Positions 48,881-61,305 of a DNA stretch of 64,000 nt are shown here, piece after piece. The notes beneath the pieces were generated by a model. That model saw only the letters and a program-made list of their open reading frames with translations, was not told the origin of the DNA and searched no databases. This DNA comes from Tubulanus polymorphus (taxonomy: Eukaryota; Nemertea; Palaeonemertea; Tubulaniformes; Tubulanidae). Numbering within the stretch: position 1 is the first letter of the stretch; each line of letters starts with the position of its first letter. The stretch is from contig NC_134033.1 in assembly GCF_964204645.1 (NCBI RefSeq), positions 14,138,155 through 14,202,154 of the forward strand, given 5' to 3'. The position numbers were made by a program, and so were the translations under genes.

Positions 48881-49128
48881 CATACACTGTAATTTCATTT
48901 ACATAAGTACATACGGTATCGGACTTTTTTATTGATTTTAGGGTGACTCGATTTTCGAGTCATATTTTTTAGCTTAGGTGACAATTATGGTCGGTTATAG
49001 CTCGGAAAGGGTTAACGTATCTTACCTAGAGCGCGTTTATCTCGATCTTTCTCGTGTTCATCCCTTGAGTTGACAACGGCTGCCAACAACAACACAGTCG
49101 CCGCGCCAATGAAAACTAAACCTCGCAT
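45264..49128 (-). CDS. Gene B: secreted basic protein with vWD, C8 and TIL domains, 483 residues, ten exons
   Basis: Minus-strand exons: 49,128-49,026, 48,809-48,679, 48,070-47,975, 47,888-47,846, 47,748-47,489, 47,076-46,899, 46,709-46,568, 46,360-46,059, 45,860-45,675 and 45,274-45,264. All have AG/GT borders, phases match, and the total is 1,452 nt. Residues 1-21 are the signal peptide; 22-124 are Lys/Arg-rich (ANKKKKKGKKQKD, RKSGKRKRFR). The vWD domain starts near 125 (CKCQARGDPHYKSFGG, FQGQCSYTLVE) and reaches GICGRCG near 271. A C8 domain covers about 320-418, and a TIL-type domain about 419-480 (CEATCDAPNA, CTCKPNYLRMNGNC), ending CVAANCL. The vWD-C8-TIL order is that of mucins, zonadhesin and vWF, so an extracellular polymerising or matrix protein is expected. 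It may be a coat, mucus or matrix partner of gene A's product (inference). Confidence 0.85.
45519..45642 (+). repeat. 125-bp dispersed direct repeat, copy 2
   Basis: Matches 43,935-44,059 with a few differences. It lies in the last intron of gene B. Confidence 0.8.
48093..48190. repeat. Polypyrimidine tract (CCCCTCTTCC)n-like
   Basis: About 90 bp of nearly pure C/T with a CTCCCCTCTTC period, in intron 2 of gene B upstream of the exon 3 acceptor. Confidence 0.7.
48847..48882. repeat. (CACG)n microsatellite
   Basis: Nine CACG units, in intron 1 of gene B just upstream of exon 2. Confidence 0.9.
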
Positions 49129-51823
49129 CGCACTGGAAATATGTATCTTTGATTGGTCCACCTGTCGGTTTAGAAGAAAAGTTCAAATGATAAATGGTAA
49201 CGGAAAGCTGATATGGTACTCTCCTTTACTAGTGTACTAACTTATTTATGATCTACTTTTGTTTTTCTAGAATTCACCACATTTTAGAGTGTAAAACCAT
49301 TGTTTTAGTTAGTAGTTGCAAATAGTTTGAATTGTCATAAAGAAACTTCTCGTCATTGCTTACAAATGAAAAAAAACACCGAGTTGCCACTTACATTTTC
49401 GCGCAGTGAAACAGAATACTATAAGAAAAAATAGGATCAAGCTTCTCGTTCGTAAATACCTTTTCGTCTGATTGTGAGTGAATTTCAGTTTCGACAGATC
49501 TTCCTCGAACAAAGCGGGCAGAACGTACTATCACCAAACGCGACGCAAGAGAAGATTGGACAGAACAGCACCGAGGAACTGATGTGAGGGCCCGAAAATC
49601 GATGTAGAAGGATCTCTGTCATCCGATAGTAGTGTTACCAATTGGCTACACTTCAGCGATCTTAATTTTTCTCGAGTTAGGGTCCGAACAATCAAAAATG
49701 ATACTATACACGATTAACAGCTGACACCCTAGATGTGACGAATGAAGATATCATTATCATATTCCACCTTAGTTCATCTAACATAGTCCCAGACTAAATG
49801 ATAAACGGATCGAGACATTCAGTTGGACATTGACTGTGAATATTGTGACTCTCCTTATTGTTAATCAACTATTCAATTTATGTTGTTAATTATGAAATAC
49901 TATTTTTGTGGAGAAAATAAATCATTTCATATCAAATCAAATCGCGAAATAGAGTAGACTCCATGTTTCTTGGAGCCATCCGCCTTATTCATTCAGAGCG
50001 CCTGAAATCAACTTTTTAAGTTAAGTTCAGATTGAAAATGTCGACCGAGATTGGCTCTTATTCACGCTTATTGATGGAATGTCCTGGTTCTGCAAGGGTC
50101 TTATATTTTTTGCATGGGACGAAATGGATTTTTATACACACCGGTGCAGTCATCTTTTCCGTGCAATCCGATCGATATACGTGTATACATGAAATATAGG
50201 AACTTTTAACCGTTGATCTCAAGGAGTCCAGAATTATCGATAATAACGATAAGTGTTTTGCAGACAATATACACGCACTTCCATAACAGCTGCCGAGCCC
50301 TCCTCAAGCTTGTATCGTTTCGATAGTCCTCATTATATCTTCTACCAAAAAATCATAAAGACAATGAATTTTTGCTTCTACATATAGTTAAATGTAGTCA
50401 ATTTGAGTTTGTTATTCTATTATTTAATGGTATATCGCTAGCGTACTAGCAATCGGGGACTCAATACGTGGCGCTAGTGTGAATGAAGTCAATAAATCCA
50501 ACATTTAAACTCGCTAAATTTATCAAATTAGGTCTATATGTACTGATATATATCCCTCCGGTAGTATGTTGTAAATAACGTTTGGAATGTTTTAAAATAC
50601 TTTTATTTCCTGTTTTTTGTGTAAATAATTGTAAATACTGTTTTTTCCTCCATTCACCGTCCATGGAAATGGTTGCAGTGTAATAGATATTGGTATTCGT
50701 TTTCGTTTTCGTATTCTTATATTTTGTAAAACTATAGCGAAGCTAATCAACCCCAGTCGATTCAAAGCTTGCGGTCTCTTGTAAAATACAGATACATAGC
50801 AACTGTTAGGAAATAATAAACTGTTTCTACAAATCAACTGTGGGTTTTTATTTTTTATTTGTCAACTGTACTGAAATTTATATCAGTTCACTACAGTCCT
50901 GGTCAGTAGGCTCATAATGTACATATGTTGTTTGAAAATGTGTGACCTTCTATATCTCACACCTTAGATGAACTAAAATGTTACTATTAGAACGAGCTAC
51001 ATATAGTAGCATCGTAACTGCGAACAGATAGACTTTCATTTTTAGAGGCGCCACGTAGTCTGTAATTGGAAGTAACTCTATATTTGAAATCCTCGTTTAA
51101 CGAACGTTTAACGAAGTTGGTCTTTGCATGAAAATTGTCAACGCCGTCTCATATTCACCGGGACACGCCTAACGCTAATTGGATGACACGTCATCGCTGC
51201 AGCAGCAGTAGCAGTAGTAAATATAGAAACCTAACTGAAAAAAAAGATATCTATGAACTTTAACATGCTTTTTAATCGGTCACTAATTTTCGATTTATTA
51301 ATGTGCGTATGAAAAGCAAGAATTTGAAAATCACGCCGAAAGTTTAATAAAATTACGATCAATCAAAAACTATTGTATCAATCAACGAAATCATTGAGAA
51401 CGACAAAATACTCCATACAAATATATTTCATTTATATATCATTGTTCGTTATAATTTTCAAGTTAAAAGCTAATTTTTCAGGAGCACTGTAGTAATTAAT
51501 TATGGTTTTAACGTTTCGCACTAAGCTGCTAATCAAATAGATATCAATGGAGCTTTATACAAAAACTCGACAATCAAGAAAGTTATATAATCAGAAGTGA
51601 TATTTAGGAAGTAATTTTGTAGAAATGCAGAGAATATTAATGGCAAATTAATTCATCATTACAATTTTCGAATTGTGTATAATTGGTTTGGATTCCCCGA
51701 TGAACTTTCGGTTAGGCTAAAAAATTATATCTTGTTTCTCCTAATCGGCTGGGTCACTTTTGTATACTGCGTTGAAATTTGTTATCAGTTCATTTCTATA
51801 ACTGCCAGGTATGTGACGGTTAG
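49129..51823. other. 5' flank of gene B and right inverted-arm flank
   Basis: 49,490-49,660 is the presumed promoter/5'UTR shared with gene A (31,540-31,690), and similarity persists to about 50,300. 50,470-50,680 and 51,000-51,225 are inverted copies of 40,065-40,520 in swapped order. No coding gene seen. Confidence 0.5.
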
Positions 51824-52778
51824 TATGGAAGCCCTGAAACGACATTACGAATTACGTTTTACGAATTACGTTTTACGAATTACGTCTTACGAGTTACGTT
51901 TTACGACTTATTTTGGGCAACGATTTACCGCTACATTTCGGTTCAATTTCTCACAAGAGGTCAAGGTTGTGGTGCACTCTCCGTGTCGTGAAACTTTGGG
52001 TAGCAAGCAGAAGGCAGCACTGTGGTGAAATCGATTGTAATTTTTTGCCGAATACTTCAACTAATAACGATGATGGATGACAAACGCATTTCTTTCAAAT
52101 AAAAATATATATTTTCATAATTAAAAGCTAAGACTTGTTATGATCATTTGTTACAATTGAAGAATTGTATCTGCACCGATGTGGAGTCCAATTTCATCTC
52201 CATGAAGCCCGAATAATTTCCAGTTTTGTATCGTCTTAATCATCGTGCCCTTCCTTGCCAAATAGGACAGTGTCAGTGTTTGTAATTTATTATTTAATGA
52301 ATCCGGGCGTATGCAGGCTGAATCTCTATACTTTTGATCATTTGAAATCATCGTGTCACTTTTTGACTTCCTTGGTCTTATTATTACTTGTAACAAAAAT
52401 GCGTACGATAAACTCCCTCAATTTCACGGATATACATGTATATATTTCGAAATGCAAAATAAATTCAGTCAGATTCATTCTTCGTCATGATTCGACTTCA
52501 TTGCAAAGCCCGTGTTTTTCCGAAAAAAAACTTTTGAAGCAATAGCCAATAAGTCAATAGAAAACGTAAGTCGTAAAACGTAATTCGTTAGACGTAATTC
52601 GTAAAACGTAATTCGTAAAACGTAAGTCGTAAAACGTAATTCGTAAAACGTAATTGTATAAGACCTTGACCTCGCGCGACATACGCAATGCAGGGAGCTT
52701 ATATGGTAAATCGTTAACCTAACTCGTAATTCGTAAAACGTAAAACGTAATTCGTAATGTCGTTTCAGGGCTTCCATA
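51824..52778. mobile_element. 955-bp non-autonomous DNA transposon with GGTTAG target duplication
   Basis: The left end TATGGAAGCCCTGAAACGAC is exactly inverted at the right end, and the identity runs on through ATTACGAATTACGTTTTACG. GGTTAG occurs immediately outside both ends (51,818-51,823 and 52,779-52,784), consistent with a 6-bp target-site duplication. Sub-terminal arrays of the degenerate 14-mer ACGAATTACGTTTT lie at 51,845-51,910 and 52,562-52,650, with more at 52,725-52,760. No transposase frame is present; the interior frames are short and unrecognised. The superfamily is not assigned. Confidence 0.8.
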
Positions 52779-52784
52779 GGTTAG

Positions 52785-53269
52785 CCTGATGATAAATTTA
52801 AAGAGTAATGTAGTACAAGGAAGATAGGCGGCCGGCCGGGCCAAGCTTTGAGCTCAACGGCCGGGTGCATGGTCATGGCTTAGAGTTAAGACCAGTCTAA
52901 GACCTTCTTGGTTTTATAGCCTATCTAACAACCTTGTTAGATGGGCCTTGAATTTTAAGGCCACTTTCAAACTTAAGTCTCGACCATGGAACCGGCCCCA
53001 GCAGGCGGAGAAACAAGTAAATATTTTTAACCTTAAAGTGGCGTCGTTTGATTTACCTATCTCTACTAAGTGTTTCAAAATGTATTTTTTGATATTCCTT
53101 CTATGTTGTCAGTTTAAAATCCTAAGCTTATTTAAAACAAATTCCCAACCAGAACAGTTATATAAAATATAAGATAAATATAATATATAATATTTATATA
53201 TATAAAAATGTATAAATATAACCGAAAAATGAATTCGTACGTGATTTAAAAACAATGCTATCAACCTAA
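52785..53269. other. Short intergenic stretch before receptor R
   Basis: This contains a GC-rich patch (GGCGGCCGGCCGGGCC, about 52,827) and an AT-rich (TATAT) run at 53,165-53,220. No gene seen. Confidence 0.5.
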
Positions 53270-53382
53270 AACCTGCGTGTAGATGATTGGTTGGGTGAAA
53301 ATATTATGAAAATAGATAAGGAAAATAATCCGCGAATCGAGTTGGGTGAAAAGAACTCAGAATTTATTCCGTCGACAACATC

Positions 53383-56300
53383 ATGACACGTTTCGCGGAG
53401 TTATTGCTGATTCTACTGATTCTACTGATAATTTCACAAACCGCGACTCGGAGCGCTACAACGACGCGGAGCAGCCCTACCACGACAATAACTGTCACTT
53501 CATCGTGTAACAACACGTGGTACTCTGTCGATTCTACGTCTGGTATCATCTTTTCACCGAACTATCCGTCGTTAGTGCGCGATGTTAAATGTCGTTGGAC
53601 AGTAAACAGCTTTTTGTCGGGCCTGTTTCGAATTCGAATATACTATGATTTACAATCGTGGTGTCGTAAAAGCTTCCTCAAGATCAACGGATTTAGTAAT
53701 TCTAACGCAGGGTGTAAAAAAAATGGAGAATTAGATATACAACTTTCGAATGCGTTTTCTCTGGAGTTTTATAGCGATGTTCGAGAAGACCCAGGTCGCC
53801 TGTTAGTTGTTTATCATTTACAAAACAGCACTGGGCTGAGAAGCGATGACAACTGTAGATACTTTATCTATGGGATAGATCGATTTCGATCATATAAAAC
53901 TGGAAGCGACCAATTCTCAATTTCAATCATGAAACCTTGTTATCTGAAATTGGAATGGCCCGGGATACCAGACGGTATCGGGATGAAATTGACTTTTGAG
54001 AAGTTTGATTACGCTATATCGGCAGGCTCAGAGCAGGACGTTAGAGTTTACGACGGATGGAACGCAAGAACTGATCCCATTTTGATTTTACGAGAACAAA
54101 TCGGATATCCACCTCAGACGGTTTACACTAAAAATAACAAAGCTCTGATCACTCTCTCGAGGCACGGCGCCAGGTTCAGGGTGACATCTATGGTAACGGT
54201 AGAAAAATATCAAATATCAGATTGGAACATTTCTAATCCATCGATTCCGATCTTTTCTAACACATCAGGAGTGCTCGTTCCTAGTGATAGGCCGTACGTA
54301 ATAACTCAGTCTAAACACTTGTACTGCTGGTCTATCAGAGCTGAAATACTGCAATACGTCGTCTTCAACTGGACACGTGATCTCAATGAATCAGGTGTCG
54401 TCGGTGTATACAAACTCGAGGGTCAATCGATTGTCGGAACTGATATTTTAAATGGCTTCAACTACCTGGAATCTTCGAGTGTAAAATCTGAAGGATTTCT
54501 CGTGACGTTATGTTTACTGATATCGGAGAATTATTTCGGGATTTCGATTCAGAATTCAACAATTGACTATAAAATAGAATCATTAAGAATATCGGACGTC
54601 AAGGTGGAAAAAAGAAGTGTAAGTATTGTATTTAACTCTTGTTGAACATTGTGTGTAACTTGGAAACATCCTCTATTCGGGGATATGTTAATTGCGCAAA
54701 GCTGCGTACCCGAGCCCCTTACTGAAACAGGAGGTTTCGGAATTAATTTTAGAGCAAAGTTTTAGTTAAGTCTATACGATGATAATGTGATTTTATTTCA
54801 GATTCATGATACGAGCATTCAAAGCTTAATCTATCAGGTAAAAGCGGATGTGCTTCCTCGCATACCAAAGGGGTTTACATATCGTATCAGTAGATTTAAC
54901 TTTCACTGGAAAGTCGACATCTATGAAGATGACTTGAAATTCAACGTGGCATCAGAGAACTGCGAGCGAGCTGGATTCTACATATACGACGGCGGAAATT
55001 TCACAGATAGACGCTATGGACCGTATTGTCCTCCCGCTGATCGTTCGAACTATGGTCGATCAGTCGTCGGCCTGATTTCATCAGGAGGACCGGTTACAGT
55101 AGTTGCCTACAGTTGGAATGGTCGGTTAGGAGGTGGTAAGCTTCAATTTCGACCGACTGACTGCGACGGGTATGTTCTACGAAAAGGAGAACGTCAGATA
55201 AATATGACGTCACATTGTATGGTTATTACACCTGAAAACCGACGCCTTCCATTAGAAAACATATATGTATTATCAAAATACAAATATGTGCTGGGCGGAT
55301 GTTGGACCAGAGTCTTTACTTTGTGTGAAAGATATCTAAGGTATACTAGTCAGTCATTGAATGGATTAGTGTTAAGCCGTATAAAGATATTGAATAGATA
55401 TGCATTCACGATGTACGGGACTAGCGGTCTATTAGTAATACTTAAGCGTAATTGTCAAAGATTGAAAAAATCACATGTTTTTAGAGATTTTGATCACCGC
55501 CAGAGATATAAATGCGGAATGATACAATCCCCTGACTATCCAGGTACACCTCCTACTCACGGATATCAGCCACATTACTTTACGTTTTTTCACCCCGATA
55601 ACAGAAAAATAAACTATTATCTCAGATTCCTGATTCGTTTCATTGGACAAACTTCTTGTAGCGATTCACACTTTATTGGAATTAGAGATTTTATATTACT
55701 AACACAAGAGGTAAGGATAAAAGGACTAAAAGGAAAGGTTATCGCTGAAGGCACGCACGAAACTAAAATATGTGAAAACAATGCTGTACCTGGACTTGTT
55801 TTGTACAGTCTACTCGGGTACGATTTGTACTTGGTGTTTAAGTTGTATTACCCCACATTTCAAATTCAATACACTTTAGAAAAATCGCCTTTACCAATTG
55901 ATCGAATCAATGTCTGCGGATCAGATTTTCTAGATTCTGGAGTTTCGTGTATCAGATACATCAAACATGAACGTCTGAATTGGGAGGACGCTGAATTATA
56001 CTGTCGACAGAAATATGGAGGACATCTTCTCAGTGTCAATTCAAAACAGGAAATGATGGCTGTGAAAAAGTTGTTCGCTACGAGACTGCTTTATCAGGCA
56101 TATTCACAAGCGGCGCTTATTGTGATGATTGGATTAAAATGGCAGGTAACAATACCAGTTAACTAGGAAATATGGACACTCGAAATGTGATGAATTGGCT
56201 GAAAAGCCGTTCACTATTTTAAGGCTAAAAATAGATACCTTGTTTCTCATTTCCAGGCGGGTGAAAAAATCTGAGAATAAGAGACCCGGCAAAATAAAAC

Positions 56301-59300
56301 CCGCAAGGTTGCTGGAAATTAGCTTTTGGGTTAAATTTAAAAAAATCCGTTCGGGCTGGTGTCGGAATGTCTTCTTGTCGTTCTTTCTAGGGGTCACGAG
56401 ATTGGTAAGAAAGTCGAAATGTTATCTCAAGGTCGTCGAGCAGTGACGAGTAAACAATTGTTTGTATCGTGTGTCGTCGTTCGACAAAATGCATTAAAGA
56501 AATATGGGGTTGTTGTGGACCCAAGACCTGACTGCCTTGGTCCTTCGTGTCAATCAACCAAGATATTCAAGGCATGCTGAAGACATTTTTAGCAATGCTT
56601 TGATTCAGCGGGAGTGCACATTTAATGATTTCTCAGTTCTGGTGTGAGTGACTAACTCACTCTTTTAATTTTATAAGCTGGGTATCTTAGCTTTACAAAA
56701 CAAAAAACAGGTGCTTCCAAATATTTTTATCAGAAATTAAGATGCTGTCTGCCGGGTCATTATTTCCAAAGATTCATATTTTCTTTAAATGAATAAATAT
56801 AAGAACCTGTCTTTTTCAGGGATTTTGAAAATGAGAAACAAAGGTATCATTTTTGCCCGAACAATTATTCATAACTTCTTTACAATCTATAATGAATTTC
56901 ATGTAAATAAGATGTAAAATCATTAATGATTCTCATAAACGATTATTGATTCATCATTTATATATTTCAAGGTAAATGGTAGTTATTACGAATGGACTGA
57001 TGGGAAACCATTAAGCTACACAGAGTGGTATAAACCTGCTTTTATAAATGAAACAATACCAGAACTTATTCAAGGATTGATATCTCCACTTAGAAAACAA
57101 CCGACACATGACGCCAATGTACCGTGTACGGCGATGATACTGAACAACCCACGTGGTTCTGCCAACTGGTTTCGTTTCCCGTGTCAAATCATACAGATAC
57201 ATACAACTTTCATTTGTGAAACCGAAAGGATTGATAACTCAACGATCCACTCTCATGAATTCAATACGTCCAAGGAAGGTACAGAAAACGATACTACTGG
57301 TAAAATATGGAACACGTTTGAGGACATTAACTCGACTTGTGTAAGAGGTTGGATTAGGATTGAAAGACGTTGCTATCGGATACTTACAGCCTGGGAATCA
57401 CTGGATACTCAATCATTGGCAGTTCAGACAGCCAGGAGAATGTGTCTTACAATCGGTGGAGATATAGTGATAATAACATCTAATTTTGATATTCAGTATT
57501 TGATTAAAGCGTTTCACTATCAGCACCAGTATGGGAATATACTAATTCAGGAGAGTGATAATGGTGGATATCTGACAATAAAACCAGTTGTAACAAGGGA
57601 TTACATCAAGAACGTCGAAACAGTAAAATGGTCTTTAACAGCTTTCGATAATATCACAGATAAAGCGCATTCTGTGTTATGTTCGTACAATGGAACCGAT
57701 GAATCATCAGCTATGAGCGGTTGTAAATTCTGGCAGTTTGAATGTAACGATGCCAGATGTATCAGCAAACATCGTGTTTGTGATTCCAGAAAGGACTGTC
57801 AACACGGAGAAGATGAACTCGATTGTTCAAATTCTAATTCGTTGAGCCAATTCCAGTGTACCGATGGACAAGTTATATCAGTCAGTAATGTTTGTGATTT
57901 CGTACGAGATTGCGTTGATGGATCAGATGAGAACTCGTGCTATCATACTTTATGTTCCTCAGAACAGTTTAGGTGCGAAAATGGAGAATGTGTGGTCAAA
58001 TATGAAAGATGTGATGGACTGGTTCATTGTAAAGATAAATCTGATGAGATCGGCTGCACTCCGGACAAATGTAACGGGTTTTTGTGTGTAAATGGTGAAT
58101 GTATCAGTTCTCTTTTGTATCGAGACGGAATTGTTGATTGCGGTGGTGAACTGGAGGAAGATGAGATAGTTACCAATATAACTGTTAACCCAACGATCCA
58201 CTGTAACCGTGAAGAATATTGTACGACTGAATTTACAAATCTTTGTAATGAAACCGATGAACAAAGATGTTCGTTCGAATCTCTGCATTGTTATTCGAGA
58301 CGAGACAGATGTATTTTTGAAAGAAAGGCCACGGGTTTTCCTACATGTAGAAGGCTCGAACATTTACTGGATTGCAGTGAATTTGAATGTCCAGCTGGTA
58401 CAGTAAAATGTCCATCATCTTACTGTATACCAATCAGACAGGTGTGTGATGGACAAACTGATTGTCCTAATTCAGAAGATGAATTAAGTTGTGAATCGTT
58501 TTCGTGTCCAGGGATGTTTAAATGCGGAGATGAAAATCGATGTATTCCACAGTTGGAAGTTTGTGATGGTGTCGTTAATTGTATTCATAACTCGGATGAC
58601 GAAGCCTACTGTGACGAAACGTGTCCTAAAGGTTGTAAATGCCAAGGTCATTTCATCAATTGCGAAAATGCAAGTTTGTCAGATATATCTGGAATTTTTC
58701 CGGCTGCGACTCGAGTTTTAATTCTCACAAACAACAGCATTTTACTTAACGTAACGACATTTTTCCTTTTTGTATATCTTCGTGTACTCGATATTTCATA
58801 TAATAATCTATCAGACATTGTGTCCGATGCGTTTTCTAAACTACACAATCTAAATTCTTTAGATCTTTCTTACAACCGTCTAGAATCAATACCTGCAAAT
58901 ACATTCACTGGTTTAAAGAGTTTAAAGGAACTTGTCCTCACAGGGAATCCACTAAGATCTTTGAATGAAGGTAGTTTCAAGGGTTTGATCTCACTTCCGG
59001 TTCTCGATCTTCACGGTCTCTCTATATCTGTTCTTGGTCGGAATATATTTCGAGGTTTACCTGCGCTGAAATCTTTGAACGTGAGCAATAATGCAATCAA
59101 TGCAATATCTTCGTACGCTTTTTCCGGGCTCAGATCTTTAGGAGTTCTGGATTTTTCCAACAACTCTCAAATAATTTCCGTAGAAAGCAATATCTTTGAT
59201 AATCTGACGTCATTATTCTTTCTCGCTTCAGACGCGTACAAATTCTGCTGCATGGTACCTAACATTGACCGGTGTCTCCCGGATCCTGATCAATTTTCAT

Positions 59301-60217
59301 CGTGTTCAGATCTCATGGACAACACCGTCCTCAGAGCTGTCATGTGGGTCATTGCATTTTTCAGTTTTTTCGCTAACGGTTTGGTCATTTCACTTCGTTT
59401 CAGAGCAATTGCAATTTCATCAGAGATGCAAATCAATTCGTCAGATGTATTTATCATTAATATTGCAATATGCGATTTTCTGATGGCAATTTATTTGTTT
59501 TTGATCGCTGGAGCAGATTTGATTTATAAAGGTGTTTATTTTCTCCATTCTGAAATCTGGACTCGTAGTTCATCATGCAAGGTTGCTGGAGTTGTGGTAA
59601 TGTTATCGTGCGAAGGCTCATTGACATTTTTGTTTCTTCTAACGCGTTTCAGATATTCAAACATCGTTGATCCATTTTCTGGTAATCCACTATTATCCCG
59701 GAAGTACGTAACCTATATGTGCTGTCTATGCTGGATAATTCTATGTACGTTTGCTTTACTACCGCTTTCAGAATTGTCTTATTTCGGAGACAGATTTTAT
59801 GGTACCACAGGTGTGTGTCTACCTATGAACTTAATTTCTATCAATGTCAAAGGTTGGCAATATTCGTTCGCTATATTTGCTGTATTAAACGCGATCATCC
59901 TCATTCTGATAATGGTGACGTATGCGCAGATGTACAGGCTTGTATCTGGAAGCAGGTCCGGTTCGGGTAGAGCTGATCCTACAGAACTCGTTCTAGCTCG
60001 ACGCAGTTTAGTCATCAATCTGTGTAATTTGTTTTGTTGGCTACCGTTAATAATCGTTCAATTCTGTGTTGTTTTTTCGGTCGAGATACCGAACCAGGTC
60101 GCTGCTTGGCTGGCCGTTCTTTTCTTACCCATAAACTCAACTCTGAACCCATTGCTTTACACCATTCTTACTATTGATATGAAATCAGTCAGAGCACGAA
60201 ACAAAGGCAAGAAATGA
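53383..60217 (+). CDS. Receptor R: inverted twin of receptor L (GRL101-like)
   Basis: Coding exons are 53,383-54,618, 54,802-56,145 and 56,972-60,217, all phase 0, giving 1,941 residues. The domain order is the same as receptor L: signal peptide, short Ser/Thr linker (about 18 residues fewer than L), CUB-like region, lectin-like domain split by intron 2, second lectin-like stretch, LDLa modules, Cys-rich insert, LRRs, 7TM. FRY replaces DRY in TM3, and NSTLNPLLYT is kept. The promoter just upstream mirrors that of L. The C-terminal half from the second half of TM4 onward and the LRR region are almost identical to L, whereas the stretch between the two lectin-like domains and TM1-TM2 differ more. 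Intron 2 is 826 bp against 238 bp in L, through an insertion. Both copies look functional; ligand and signalling are unknown. Confidence 0.88.
56224..56860. mobile_element. Insertion with inverted ends in receptor R intron 2
   Basis: CTAAAAATAGATACCTTGTT with TCTCATTT at 56,225-56,253 is inverted at the other end (AAATGAGAAACAAAGGTATC followed by ATTTTTG, to about 56,855). The intervening about 600 bp is absent from the matching intron of receptor L, supporting an insertion event. Confidence 0.5.
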
Positions 60218-61284
60218 GGAAAATATATCACATGTAATCAAATGATTCAAACGTGCAATATCGTACTTTATGTAATTTGCCTTTCAAATAGAAAATTAAG
60301 TTCACAACTTTTGCGAAGAAATATTTTACCACTAGCGAGTGTTAGGCATAAGACATCAATGTTTGATTTGCCGGTCGCAGATTATACAAAGATATTATTC
60401 TAACCTTTCACGTGAAAGCCGCATAGTGGATTCCCAATTCCCACGGTAGCCAGCTGCCAATTCTAGATTAAATGTGGCCCTAGCTGAATGTGGATTTTTA
60501 TGCGCGGAGTGTGACGGAGGGTTCCAAGTTCTAGACTGCTACAACGAAATTCATAGTCTATCTGACGAATGTCTCGCTTTTATGTGAATTGTTGGAATCG
60601 TGGACTCTCAATTTTTAAAATTTCATGGAATATACTACATGTACTTCTGTTACACCGGGCGGGTGGACGCTTGGGCACAAATTACGTACCTCAAAATCTC
60701 CAATTTTTTTTGACCCCCTTCCCCTTGTACCAAATTCACTGACCCCCCTCTTAAGTACGTACCATGGCACTCGTGACCACCCCACCCCCCAAATTATATT
60801 GATACCAAGCACACACTGAACAAAAGTCCGAAATGAAGAAATGACACAATAAAAGAATTAAGCAAGTATTGTTGTTTATTGATTTTATATACCCTGTACT
60901 AAAGCCGTGATAAAACACCAGTGGTATCGGCTACTTTCATTTGAGTTTGTGCATATAAAGTACTACGTACCAAGATTGATTAATACCCCCTCCTTCAAAG
61001 AACGTACCTTTTTTGCTGACCCCCCTCCCCCATGTACCACTTCGTATCAAAATTCAGTAACCCCCCTTCCCCAATAGAGGCACGTAATTTATGAAGGCTC
61101 CCTTGGGACTTCTCAGAATCTGGCGGCTGGTGAAGTAGAACCGACTCTCGGTCATTCGTAATATAGCAGCAGTTAGAAAAGTGGGGAGGGGATATAGCAT
61201 CATGACGCCATCTCCGGCTGTCTAGCGAGGTCGTCGCGACGGCAATAATAAATATATACACCAATAAACCAATCAAGTGAAATT
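60218..61284. other. Intergenic between receptor R and POLR2A
   Basis: No coding gene seen; contains the MITE-like element at about 60,676-61,096. The two genes converge here. Confidence 0.5.
60676..61096. mobile_element. MITE-like element with AAATTACGT ends
   Basis: CAAATTACGTACCTC at 60,678 and GAGGCACGTAATTTA near 61,077-61,092 form imperfect terminal inverted repeats. The inner flanks share C-homopolymer-rich tracts (GACCCCCTTCCCC and GACCCCCCTCCCCC). Confidence 0.4.
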
Positions 61285-61305
61285 TGTGTTGTATTTACAG
61301 ATGAT

